From positions 17,688,983 to 17,752,982 of the forward strand of contig NC_092319.1 of the NCBI RefSeq assembly GCF_036785885.1: 64,000 bases of DNA, given 5' to 3'. The notes below the pieces were generated by a model. It was not told the DNA's origin and did not search any database. It saw nothing but the letters and a program-made list of their open reading frames with translations. Shown here piece after piece: positions 10,423-21,444 of the stretch. Both the position numbers and the translations under genes were made by a program. Source of the stretch: Coffea arabica (Eukaryota > Streptophyta > Magnoliopsida > Gentianales > Rubiaceae). How positions within the stretch are numbered: position 1 is the stretch's first letter; each line of letters starts with the position of its first letter.

Positions 10423-12998
10423 TATAGGTACAAGAGAAATTTCTCTATGGGAAGTACAAGAAGACATGAAGTCCTTAAAGAATAAAAGACAAGTGCAACA
10501 CAACTGTTTTTTTTTTTTTTCATTTGCAAATCCTCTGTGACCACATAAACTTGAAGCATACAGGGAAGCAAAAACCGGTCTAATTTTGTATGACTATGGG
10601 AAATTTGGTACCTAATTTCTGTGCTGAGGCTCGCATAGCATTATCTTCATAGTCTTGGAGCAGTCACTAACTGATTTTTATGCTTCTTATGATGCACAAC
10701 CACTAGACTTTTGGGGCAACGGAGCAAGCTATGAGAATACTAAGTACAAATGACCCTATCATTTTTTTCATTGGGTCATCATTTGATCTCCACATGTGCG
10801 TTAAGGTTCAGTTACCCTAATTTGGAGGATAGATGGAACAACAAGATTTTTTTTGCATGCAACATTAATAAAATAGGAGATGCTCTGAGTTCTTTGTTTA
10901 TATCTTTGTTCACATTAGATGGAAGGCCTAATCAAACTTCCCTTTCTATGGTTTTTTAGATGTTTAACATTGATTGTCATCGAAAATAATGTTGTTAAGT
11001 TGCAGAGATGGTTGTCGCTGGCAGTGGTTCCATTATATCAACAACGCACTCTGATGTGATTTGGGCTGGAATTTGAAGATGACAGGCTCAAAGTTATATT
11101 AGCATCTCTTTAATCATATTGTATTGGACATGGCCACATTCTCTTGTTCTTTCTTTTTCTTACCTTAAAATTACATGTTTGAGGGAAAGACGTACTTCTG
11201 TAATGCGGTGCAAATTTGTACTCCTGAAATTAGAGGATCATTTGAATTTCCTCAAAGTTTGGTGCATATATCCTCTAGATTGACTTCCAAATTTTTTGCT
11301 CAATCAACTTGCATCTAAGACATTTTAGTTAATCATTTTAGATCATGTTTTGTTACACCTTATCCAGAAGACATCATACAGACACATAGATGAAATTTAG
11401 AAAAAATAAAAAATAAAAAATAAAAAAGGTTCATGTCTAAAGATCCTAATGGATTATAAGCAATTAAAAGACTGTAGCTAGAAGAAGAAATGCACATAAG
11501 TACTATACTTAAGAATGCCTTGTCTTGAACGTTAGTTGACTTGGTGTCAATTTGCAAGCCTAGGATACAAGCAATTAACGCTTTATCTTTCAGGGTTCTT
11601 TCTTTTTTGAGATCTAGAGACTTGTTCATCATCTCAGTGTCCATGAATCATTCTGTTATTTTCTGCTTTTTTCCAATTCTTTGGAGTTTTTGAGAAATTT
11701 TAGACTATTGGCTGTATATTTGTCAACATTTTGGAATTAAATGAATGATTTGTTCATTCAACAACTAGTAGGAAATGGATGAAGCTCTTTTGAACTAGTA
11801 ATCCTGGTTTAGATTAGTTGGTGAATTGTAGGTGTTAAATTTTTAGTTAATTATATATATTTTTAAATGGACTCTCTTCTCATTAATTGTTCAGCTCGAC
11901 AACTTTTCTTCTATTATATTTTTGTTTGTCACCAATGTCTAATTATTCGATTCCACTATGGCTAATGCCTCTGATCTTTGTTCTTGATACAATGTGGCTT
12001 GGATTGCTGTTTCATGGTTTCAATAGGTAAGAAGTTCGAGGAAAGAAGTAAAACTAGTTGACAAGAACGAGTTGTTGTTGGCAAGCACAGCTGAACACTG
12101 CTCTCCTTCTGGCAAAGCATCATCTGATTCATCTCTCATCACTTATCTACTTAGCATGTACACAATAATATCTAAGAACATGTAAAATTGTTGACTATGA
12201 CTATGGCATGATGTACAAGTAATTTAGTAGCATTTACATATCAGTTCCATAGTACAAAAGTATTGTGCATACTATTATGTACTTAATTTTTTCATCATCC
12301 AACAATTCCATTACACATCCCAATTATAACGATTTCATACATGATTGGCAACCTCACGAGGCATCAATTAAGTAGTATCAATAAAAATGGGGTGAGCTAC
12401 AATTGCAATAAAAATCTCTACATGCATTTTGTGGGTATTTGAAAATTTCAAAAGGCAAATTTTTGTTCTTAAGACTAAATTGTGTTTTTATTTGCAACTA
12501 CTTTGTGGTTTTTTTTCATTTGAAATGGTTTTATTTAAATTTTATGATAGATTTCTAGGCCATGTGTTTCTTTCTTTGTTTATTTTTATTTTCAAGTGGT
12601 TGGATCCCATTTTTAAGGTCATTTTCTTAAAAAAAAAATTTCAAATTTCCTTTTCATGGGTATTGTTTCTTCTAATTGCTTATTTCGGCATATAATGTGT
12701 TTTTAGTTAAAGAGCTAAAGTGTAGCAAAAATCATTAATGAGAGAAAACAGAGTGCATATCACCCCAAACCAAATGAGGGGCCTAATTATTCATGTCAAA
12801 CGGCAGGGTCTGGACTACATTTGCTTAATCCAGACCTATATTTTCATGATTTAAAAAAATAAAAGAAGATATGTATATCTTAATGTGTCATTGAAAATTC
12901 AATTCTAAAACTAAAAACCTATGAATTTAAAGGTAATAGATGTGAAATTAGTTGCCACAAGAATTTTGACCCAAGCTATGCACGGGTTATATTTCAAA
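10423..12998. other. AT-rich intergenic region, no supported gene
   Basis: No open frame here has recognisable protein content. The longest are AT-rich chance frames. There are several T and A homopolymer runs (for example near 10508-10520 and 11398-11430). A fragment ending aaaccaaatgaggggcc near 12785 resembles a MITE end, but I could not find its partner. Confidence 0.5.
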
Positions 12999-13624
12999 TC
13001 AAAATAATATTGTATATAATTATATATTATGGTACAAATTAATAAATATATATAGACTAAAAATTTTAAAGAAATATATGCTTAACATGTTGAAAAAAAT
13101 TTAATTTATAATGATTTACATGATAGAGGAATTGTTAACGCATTTAAGGAAATGGTTAGGTTAGATGGTAAGGTAAGAGGAGTTTTTTTTAAAAAAAAAT
13201 CAATTTATCAATATCCGACAAAACATAGTATGATATACCCATATATCAAAACTTATAATTTAAAAAAATAAATTACAACCAATTTATTTTCTTCCATTTT
13301 TAGAAAAAAAAATATTTCTCCTATCTTGTGCCCCTAAAATTATTGATTGCATTTAGATTAGCATTTTTCATAAATTTTAACGTATATATAAAAAAAAATC
13401 TCAGTAATATTTGTTTTTAGAGTTCTCAAAATTATTAAAAATCACCATTCCCTCATCTCTTATCCCCCAACTAGTCATCAGATGCTTCCTACGATTTTCA
13501 TGCCTTATATCGTGGTACCACTCTCTCTATTATTATTATTTTTTTTTTGTCATTTCTATCATATCCCTACAATTCCCTTTCTTCTTCTCAACTTTCTCCT
13601 CTCATCCTTGTAACCCACATTTCT
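12999..13624. repeat. Tandem duplication, unit 1 (~626 bp)
   Basis: Starts tcaaaataatattgta and is repeated directly downstream with the same order of landmarks, for example gcttaacatgttgaaaaa, ctatcttgtgcccctaaaa and aactagtcatcagatgct. The unit is AT-rich with no credible coding frame. Confidence 0.85.
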
Positions 13625-14243
13625 TCAAAATAATATTGTATATATTTAAATATTGTGGTATAGAATAATAAATATATATAGACTAAAAATTTTAAAGAAA
13701 TATATGCTTAACATGTTGAAAAAATGTAATTTATAATGATTTACATGGTAAAGGAATTGTTAACGCATTTAAGAAAAGAGTTAGGTTAGATGGCAAGATG
13801 AGAGGACTTTTCTAAAAAAAATTAATTTATCAATATCTGACAAAACATATTATATTATACCCATTTATCAAAATTTATAATATAAAACAATAAATTACAA
13901 CCAATTTATTTTCTTCCATTTTTAGAAAAAAAATCTTTCTCCTATCTTGTGCCCCTAAAATTATTGACTGCATTTAGATTAGTATTTTTCATAAACTTTA
14001 ACGCATATTTAAAAAAATCTCTGTAATATGTGTTTTTAGAGTTCTTAAAATTATTAAAAATCACCATTCCCTCATCTCTTACCCCCCCAACTAGTCATCA
14101 GATGCTAGACTTTCGTACCTTCTATCATAGTACCACTCTCTCTACTATTTTTTTTTTTTTTGTCATCTCTATCATATCCCTACAATCCCCTTTCTTCTTC
14201 TCAACTTTCTCCTCCCATCTTTGTAACCCATATTTTTTCTTCA
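13625..14243. repeat. Tandem duplication, unit 2 (~620 bp)
   Basis: Direct copy of 12999-13624 with scattered substitutions and small indels. The short open frames at 13411-13668 and 14030-14326 are equivalent chance frames in the two units. Unit 2 ends about 30 bp before hAT element 2. Confidence 0.85.
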
Positions 14244-14265
14244 ACCTTTCCTGCCACCTTTCAAC

Positions 14266-14273
14266 ACCTTACC
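14266..14273. repeat. Left target-site duplication of hAT element 2
   Basis: accttacc here and acctcacc at 21445-21452 match at 7 of 8 positions, fitting an older hAT target duplication. Confidence 0.75.
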
Positions 14274-14474
14274 TAGACTTGTCAACGGGCCGAGTCTGGG
14301 CCGGAATGAGTCTGGGCCGGAATTAATAAATCTGGACCCGGATCTGTTATACTGCGTTAGTTCCGGATTCGGTCCGAATACCCGACTGGTCTTCTAATCT
14401 TTCTACCAGACCCGCACCCGACAGGTTCGGGATCCGGGTCAAGCCTACCCGGCTAAAAAGACCCGTCAATAACC

Positions 14475-14985
14475 CAATAGGAGAAAGGGCCGAAATTGCC
14501 AGAATCTCTGCCCCCTTTTTCCCCTTTTCTTTTGTTATGGGCAACGTACAGCGCTGAACACACTATCGTGAACTAGTGAGTGCATCAGAAACTCTAATTT
14601 GTTGCCTCCCAAGAGACCCAGACCAACCTATAGTCATTTTTCCTTCACTAATACACTTGTATTAGAATTTACAAACGTGGCAACTTCCGTTTCTGTTTGG
14701 TGGGGTCGAAGAATGGCACTCTAATCTAATCGACCCCCATTAGTCCAAAGAGAGCAACAATAATGATAAAAAGAAGAAAGAAAAAAAGGGTAAAATCTAC
14801 TGCTGCTTAAGAATTGCATAATTGCATCAAAAGAAAAAAGAATTGCATAATAGCAGTGGTAGTATTTCCTAATTTTGCTTAGGATCGATCAGAAGGTGTG
14901 GGGATGTGAGGGAGGAGGCTCAGAACATTTGATTGGTAACATCATCAACAAAGCCTTCTGAAGAAGCTTTTCAGAGTTTGATGGT
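14475..14985. other. Family-unmatched internal segment of hAT element 2
   Basis: This stretch replaces the transposase region of the family. On the minus strand a short frame ending near 14889 encodes a hydrophilic peptide, but a stop separates it from the frame on the other side of the chromovirus insertion. I do not recognise it. It may be captured host DNA. Confidence 0.4.
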
Positions 14986-15018
14986 ATTTCTGTCATGAAG
15001 TAGGGGACTGGGGAACAG

Positions 15019-15172
15019 AAGGCGTGAATGGCAGATAAGGAAAGGCGTGAGAAGCTAAGAAGATACACTGGAAGGCGTGGACAGACAAGAGCAACGAATA
15101 ACCAATACAAAAGCAAGAAGAAGGCGTGGAGTCAACAAAGGAGAAGGCGTGAAAAGATATGCCAAAGGCGTG
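15019..15172 (+). promoter_or_regulatory. Six AAGGCGTG repeats in U3
   Basis: Exact copies start at 15019, 15042, 15072, 15121, 15144 and 15165. Irregular spacing with different sequence between copies suggests a multiplied binding motif rather than a simple tandem repeat. The same array recurs in the 3' LTR at +5169. Confidence 0.7.
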
Positions 15173-15249
15173 ACCAATGAAGCACGCCCATTCTGGGTTC
15201 ATGCTGTCCCTGCGGAAGTTGTGATCCAACAACCTGAAGATTCCCAGTA

Positions 15250-15255
15250 CACGTG
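15250..15255 (+). promoter_or_regulatory. G-box / ABRE-like core upstream of the LTR TATA box
   Basis: CACGTG followed by GC (ACGTGGC context), 46 bases before the TATA box. ACGTGGC is the classical abscisic-acid response element core bound by bZIP factors. The old LTR also has two CACGTG cores. Function is inferred from the motif only. Confidence 0.5.
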
Positions 15256-15300
15256 GCGTTTGATTATTAGCTAGGGAAGGAAGTTAGTTAGATAATTCTT

Positions 15301-15308
15301 TATAAATA
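15301..15308 (+). promoter_or_regulatory. TATA box of the 5' LTR
   Basis: tataaata in the middle of the LTR, after the U3 motif array and before the T/C-rich R-U5 part. The 3' LTR copy is at 20470-20477. Confidence 0.75.
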
Positions 15309-15586
15309 GATCGATTATGTAATAGTTAAGGGTCGTTTGTCAAGATTGATTTCTGCAATCAGAGAGGAAATATTCCCTCTGTCTTTTCCCTTAATTTCCT
15401 GCATTCTATTTCCCCTCCTCCTCTTTCCCGCCAAATTCTGTTTCTGTATCCAATTTAAATGTTCATCAATAAAATTGGAAATTGATCCATTGATTCGCAT
15501 TTCATTTGAGTATTGTTCAAAGTTTGAATACTTCAGTACTTCTTTTCTCCATTCCCAACTGGATTTTAGGTTCTGTACCACAACAG

Positions 15587-15598
15587 TGGTATCAGAGC
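15587..15598 (+). other. Primer binding site (initiator tRNA-Met type)
   Basis: tggtatcagagc starts two bases after the LTR end, the usual plant primer binding site complementary to the 3' end of initiator methionine tRNA. Only about 20 bases separate it from the gag start at 15619. Confidence 0.92.
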
Positions 15599-15618
15599 TG
15601 AGCTAACGAGCCATAGGG

Positions 15619-18600
15619 ATGACGAAGAATCAGGATGAGGCTCTGAGAAGAGAGATAATGGAACTAGGCAGTGTGGTCAGGACCTTCACTAACAAAAATG
15701 AGGGAATGGAACAGGCTATCCGATCAATGGAATTCAGGCAAGATGCTACTGATAAACTGTTGAAGGGGATTGACCAGAAGTATGAAGGGATGATGAATAT
15801 GATGGCTCAACTGATGTCTAAGGTGAATGAACGAGGCAAGGAGCAGGAAGGGAGCAGCAGCTCTAAGGAGGTAACTCAGTCAGAAGGATCTAAACTGGAT
15901 CCACGGAGAGAAGTGACTGGCAGGAGAGAGTACAGGAATGACCACAAGTTACCTAAGATGGATCTACCAGCTTTTACTGGGGACAATCCTAGGGAGTGGA
16001 TCAGGAAAGCCAATAAATACTTCAAGATACATGGAGTGGAAGATGAAATGAAGTCTGAGGTGGCTGAGCTCTACTTCAGGGATAGAGCTGACATTTGGTT
16101 CCATGGAGTCTTCCATGGGAGGGAGATGATACCTTGGGGAGAGCTGACTACTGCCCTGTGTGTCAGGTTTGGGGAAGGAAAGCCTGAGGAAGCCATCGAG
16201 GAATTCAATAAGCTAACACAGGCTGGATCTGTAGCTGACTACCTGGAGAAATTCGAAATGCTTAAGGCCCTGGTAATGCCATCCTTACCACATTTGTCTG
16301 ATTCCTATTATAAAGCATGTTTTATGAGTGGATTGAAAGAAGAAATTGTTAATATGGTTAAGATATCTAAACCTGAATCTTTAGCTGATGCCATTGAAAT
16401 AGCTAAACTGCAAGAAAGGAACCTTAAAGCCATACAGAAAATACACAAACCTGCTCCTGCTGGCTTCCATAGCCAGAAGGGGCCAGTAAAGACATATACT
16501 CATCCCAAGTGGAACCAGGACAACTCCAAACACACTCCTAGATCCTATACCCAGAATTCCTTCAGCCAGAGCCAATTCAAAAGGATTTCCCCTGATGAGT
16601 TTAACTTGAGAAGGGAGAAAGGATTGTGCTATAAATGTGCTGAACCTTATACCCTGGGACATGTATGCAAACAGTCCCATGTTCATTACCTACTAGCTGA
16701 AGAAGAAGGGGCTGCAGGAGGGAATGAGGGGCAGGGGGATGAAGTGTACTGTGATTGTATTAATGGTGAGCTGGCTGATGAACATATAGAAGTATCTGTG
16801 CATGCATTGGCTGGAGGTGCAGGGCACAGGACCTTAAAGCTTAAAGGACTGACAAAAGGGAGACAGGTTACTGCTCTAATAGACAGTGGCAGCACCCATT
16901 GTTTTATAGATGAGCAGCTAGCCACAGAACTGAAGCTTGGTACACAGGGACCTCGAATGATGGTCAATGTGGCTAATGGAGAAAAGGTGGATTCAAAGGG
17001 GCTGGACAAGCCCCTGCAATGGGAAATGCAGGGACACCAATTCCAGCATACCTTCAACACTCTTAAATTGGGGGGCTGTGACATGATCCTAGGAGTGGAC
17101 TGGTTGGCAAGGCATAGCCCCATAGAATTCAACTTCAATGACCTCAGTATGAGGATCCACCAAGGAGAACATGAGGTAGTGCTAAGAGGGGAGGGTAACA
17201 GTGTCAAACTAAGGGGACTCAAGGGTAACAGGCTGAAGAAGTGGCTAAGGAAGCAAGCTTATGGGGTAGTAGCACAAGTGGCAGCAGTAGTGGAGGAAGT
17301 GGATCCAGGGCAAATACCTGCTGAAATCAGTCAGGTTCTGGATCAGTACAAGGATGTTTTTGAGGAGCCTAAAGGAATGCCACCTACCCGAAGCCATGAC
17401 CACCAAATTACTCTGAAGGAGGAGGCCAGACCTTTCCAGGTGAGGCCATATAGATGCCCCTACGTACAGAAGTCAGAAATTGAAAAATTGGTGAAGGAGA
17501 TGCTAGAATACAGCCTAGTAGCAGTCCCTTTGCCTCTCCAGTCCTGTTAGTAAAGAAGAAAGATGGATCATGGCGATTCTGTGTGGACTATAGGCAGCTG
17601 AATGAGCTGACAATTAAGAACAAGTTCCCCATGCCTCTGATTGAAGAGCTGATTGATGAGCTGCATGGAGCCAGGTATTTCACTAAGATTGATCTAAGGG
17701 CAGGCTACTTCCAAATCAGGGTCAAGGTGGAGGACATTCCAAAGACAGCCTTCAGGACACATCAAGGACTGTATGAGTTCAAGGTCATGCCATTTGGCTT
17801 GACCAATGCCCCTGCAACCTTCCAAAGTCTGATGAACCAGGTCTTCCAGGAGCAGATGAGAAAACATGTACTGGTGTTCTTTGATAATATTCTGGTCTAT
17901 AGCCCAACCATGGAGGAACATGTGAAGCAAGTGACAGAGGTCCTGAACATCCTGAGGCAACACCAGCTATATGCCAAGATGAGTAAGTGTTCTTTTGCAC
18001 AACTGCAGGTAGAATACTTGGGGCACATCATATCAGCAGAAGGGGTTCAGGCTGACCCAGGGAAGATTGAAGGCATGAAGAACTGGCCAAAGCCAACAAA
18101 TATTAAACAGTTGAGAGGATTTCTGGGGTTGACTGGTTACTACAGGAGATTTGTCAAAGGCTATGGAGCCATAGCAAGGCCCTTGACCAATTTACTAAAG
18201 AAAGACAACTTCCACTGGAATGAAGACTCAGAAAAGGCTTTTCAGAAACTGAAGGAGGCCATGTGCAGCACCCCTGTCCTAGCTATTCCTGACTTCACTC
18301 AACCCTTCATCATTGAAACAGATGCATGCTACCATGGCATAGGAGCAGTGCTGATGCAGAACAAAAAGCCTATTTCCTACCTCAGCCAACCCCTAGGCCA
18401 AAAAAATATGGGACTATCCATCTATGAGAAAGAGCTACTGGCATTGGTAACTGCTGTGACTAAGTGGAGACACTACCTGGAGGGACATCACTTCATCATA
18501 CACACAGACCACCAGAGTCTGAAGTATCTACTTGAACAAAGGATCACTACCCCTCTCCAACAAAAATGGCTCACCAAGCTGCTTGGCCTGAGTTACGAAA

Positions 18601-20129
18601 TTCACTATAAGAAAGGGAAAGACAATGTGGCTGCTGATGCACTTTCTAGGCATAGCAGAGAGGAGACAAGGGAATGCTCTGCCATATCATGTGCAATACC
18701 TACATGGATCCAGGAAGTGTTGGAGAGCTATAAAGAGGATGAGTGGATCAAGGAAACTATATCTCAGGTATTACTGACCCCCACACATGTACCTGATTAC
18801 TCTTACCATGATGGTATACTCAGGTACAAGAAGAGGTTGGTGGTAGGAGATCAGGGAGACATCAGGGAGAAGATCATCACTGCTTTACATGACTCCCAAG
18901 TGGGAGGACACTCAGGAATCCAAGCTAGCTACCTGAGAGCCAAAAATCTGTTCTACTGGCCAGGGATGTACAAAACTATCAAGGAGAAGGTACTGGAATG
19001 TGACACTTGCAGAAAGTGCAAAGATGAACATGTAGCCTATCCAGGTCTACTACAGCCATTACCTATCCCTCAGCATTCTTGGAGTCATGTCACCATGGAT
19101 TTCATTGAGGGGTTACCACAATCAGAAGGGAAGAATACTATAATGGTAGTGGTGGACAGGTTCACAAAATATGCTCATTTCATCAGTCTCACACATCCAT
19201 TCGATGCCCCAAAGGTTGCCAGGCTCTTCATTGATCAAGTCAGCAAGTTGCATGGGATGCCTCAGAACATGCTATCAGACAGGGACAGGATATTTGTTAG
19301 TCAATTCTGGGGAGAACTGTTCAATACATTGGGGGCTAAGCTGAACTACAGCACAGCCTATCATCCACAAACTGATGGCCAGACAGAAAGGGTAAACCAA
19401 GTGCTGGAAATGTATCTCAGATGCTTATCACATATCGAGCCTAAGAAATGGAACCAGTGGTTATCTATGGCAGAATGGTGGTACAACACCTCATACCACA
19501 CTGCTATTCAGATGACCCCCTTTGAGGCATTATATGGCCTCCCCCCTCCCCAACTGGCTCTGGGGCCTTACCAGCAGGCCAGGGTGGCTGCAGTAGGTGA
19601 TTATATCAAAGAGAGACAGCTGATTGATAACGTGCTAAAACAGAACTTGAAGCAGGCTCAGGAGAGGATGAAAAGGTATGCTGATGAGAGGAGAAGTGAG
19701 AGGGAGTTCAATGCAGGGGATTGGGTATACTTGAGGCTACAGCCGTATAGACAATCTTCAGTAGCCTTGAGAGGGAACACCAAACTCTCAGCCAGATATT
19801 ATGGCCCTTACAGGATAGAGGAGAAGATAGGAAAAGTGGCATACAGACTGGACCTACCATCTCCCTCAAAGGTCCATCCTGTCTTCCATGTATCCCTGCT
19901 CAAGCGGAAGATAGGACACAAAGTCACCCCCACACTTCAGTTGCCTGACACAAATGAAAAGGGACATTGGAGAGTAGAACCAGTGGCAGTGCTTGACAGA
20001 AGGGTGGTGAAGAAACGAAATGCTGCTGCAACACAGTGGTTAATCCATTGGTGGGGAACAGACCCGGCAGAGGCCACATGGGAGCTCGCTGAGGAGATAA
20101 CACAACAATTTCCCACCTTCCAATCTTGA
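15619..20129 (+). pseudogene. gag-pol polyprotein of the young chromovirus (frameshifted)
   Basis: The first open part (15619-17550) encodes Gag, with a CX2C...GHVC zinc knuckle at residues 337-350, then protease with a DSG active site at residues 422-424. A deletion of about 10 bp near 17505-17512, judged against the old copy, shifts the frame at the start of reverse transcriptase. The second part (open from about 17511, first Met 17583) encodes RT, RNase H (first Asp at 18321), the integrase H2C2 finger (18888-19011), the integrase core and a C-terminal chromodomain-like segment (about 19990-20126). The integrase triad is intact: Asp 19098, Asp 19278 and Glu 19386, with 35 residues between the last two. 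The second aspartate of the RT catalytic pair reads Asn (17886-17888). The element is therefore polymerase-defective by two independent lesions. Confidence 0.93.
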
Positions 20130-20147
20130 GGTCAAGATTTGCTTTCA

Positions 20148-20158
20148 AGGGGGGAGTA
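20148..20158 (+). other. Polypurine tract
   Basis: aaggggggagta immediately precedes the 3' LTR and would prime plus-strand DNA synthesis. Confidence 0.85.
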
Positions 20159-20159
20159 T

Positions 20160-20754
20160 TGTCATGAAGTAGGGGACTGGGGAACAGAAGGCGTGAATGG
20201 CAGATAAGGAAAGGCGTGAGAAGCTAAGAAGATACACTGGAAGGCGTGGACAGACAAGAGCAACGAATAACCAATACAAAAGCAAGAAGAAGGCGTGGAG
20301 TCAACAAAGGAGAAGGCGTGAAAAGATATGCCAAAGGCGTGACCAATGAAGCACGCCCATTCTGGGTTCATGCTGTCCCTGCGGAAGTTGTGATCCAACA
20401 ACCTGAAGATTCCCAGTACACGTGGCGTTTGATTATTAGCTAGGGAAGGAAGTTAGTTAGATAATTCTTTATAAATAGATCGATTATGTAATAGTTAAGG
20501 GTCGTTTGTCAAGATTGATTTCTGCAATCAGAGAGGAAATATTCCCTCTGTCTTTTCCCTTAATTTCCTGCATTCTATTTCCCCTCCTCCTCTTTCCCGC
20601 CAAATTCTGTTTCTGTATCCAATTTAAATGTTCATCAATAAAATTGGAAATTGATCCATTGATTCGCATTTCATTTGAGTATTGTTCAAAGTTTGAATAC
20701 TTCAGTACTTCTTTTCTCCATTCCCAACTGGATTTTAGGTTCTGTACCACAACA
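20160..20754 (+). repeat. 3' LTR of the young chromovirus
   Basis: Reads as identical to 14991-15585 over 595 bp, including the six AAGGCGTG motifs, G-box (20419-20424), TATA box (20470-20477) and AATAAA (20637-20642). It is followed directly by the atttc target duplication. Confidence 0.96.
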
Positions 20755-21444
20755 ATTTCCTACATCACTGCCCCCTCTTCTTCAAAAACCCCCCGTACAC
20801 CTACCCCCCAACAAAAAAAAAATGAAAAAAATGAAAATCTCTCCCAAGAGAGCGCAATTTTGGGAGACTCACTGGAGACAAAATACCTGACTGTAAGAAA
20901 GAAAGCTGGGCTATTAGAACTAGAAGCCTGGAAGAGTTGGGTTTGCTGCAACCATCAGGCGTCACGGCGGACTGGCGGAGCTGCGGGGATAGAGCAAAAG
21001 AGAAGAGAAGTCTCACGGAAGAGCTGGGCTTGCTTCTTTGGAGCTGGCCAGACCCGGCGATTTCTTTGGAGCTGGGGATGGAGAGCAAAATAGAAGCGTC
21101 GCCGGTCCAACTGTCTGGTGACCAGCGGAGGCGGGACTCGAGAGGCAGAGCAAAAGAGAAGAGAGTGCGGGGCGGTGGGTATTAGGTTGAACAAAATGGG
21201 AATGAAAGTATGTATTGGTATGAATAATTACGACATATAGGTATATATCTTTAATTGTTAATTAATTAAAATGGGTCCGGGTCGGATACTGGTCGAAATG
21301 GTATATTTCGTATTCGATCCGCAATTTTATTAGATAATATGAGTCTGGGTTTGAGTCCGGGTCCGGGTCATGGATCTATATACCTACCCGTACCCGGTAA
21401 ATATTGGCTGGTCCGGACCCGGACCCGGACCGTTGATAGCCCTA

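Larger units (their letters stand above)
14991..15585 (+). repeat. 5' LTR of the young chromovirus
   Basis: Starts TG and ends CA. U3 contains six exact AAGGCGTG motifs between 15019 and 15172 and an ABRE/G-box (CACGTG, 15250-15255). A TATA box (tataaata) is at 15301-15308, so transcription should start about 30 bases downstream. AATAAA at 15468-15473 is a likely polyadenylation signal. Small open frames inside the LTR occur identically in the 3' LTR and are not genes. Confidence 0.96.
14991..20754 (+). mobile_element. Young Ty3/gypsy chromovirus with identical LTRs
   Basis: A structurally complete 5764-bp LTR retrotransposon: 595-bp LTRs at 14991-15585 and 20160-20754, a primer binding site at 15587, a gag-pol region, a polypurine tract just before the 3' LTR and a perfect 5-bp duplication (atttc at 14986-14990 and 20755-20759). 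I found no difference between the two LTRs on reading, so the insertion is recent. It contains gag, protease, RT, RNase H, integrase and a chromodomain-like tail in that order, which places it among chromoviruses. A pol frameshift and a substituted catalytic residue make it non-autonomous. Confidence 0.97.
14274..21444. mobile_element. hAT transposon 2, transposase-less, carrying a nested chromovirus
   Basis: It belongs to the same family as hAT element 1. The left ~200 bp and right ~550 bp, including the GC-rich subterminal repeats, align with the ends of the 1370-6953 element. The terminal repeats are tagacttgtcaac and gttgatagcccta. After removing the chromovirus at 14991-20754 the element is about 1.4 kb and has no transposase, so it is a deletion derivative. 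The segment 14475-14985 has no counterpart in element 1 and may be captured or filler DNA. Confidence 0.85.

Noticed and set aside
15077..15606. Small open frames within the LTRs (15077-15274, 15315-15581 and copies at 20246-20750)
   Set aside because: They occur identically in both LTRs because the LTRs are identical, cover the promoter and untranslated region, and have no recognisable domain.
16381..17222. Minus-strand frames opposite chromovirus gag
   Set aside because: Shadows of the plus-strand gag-pol frame.
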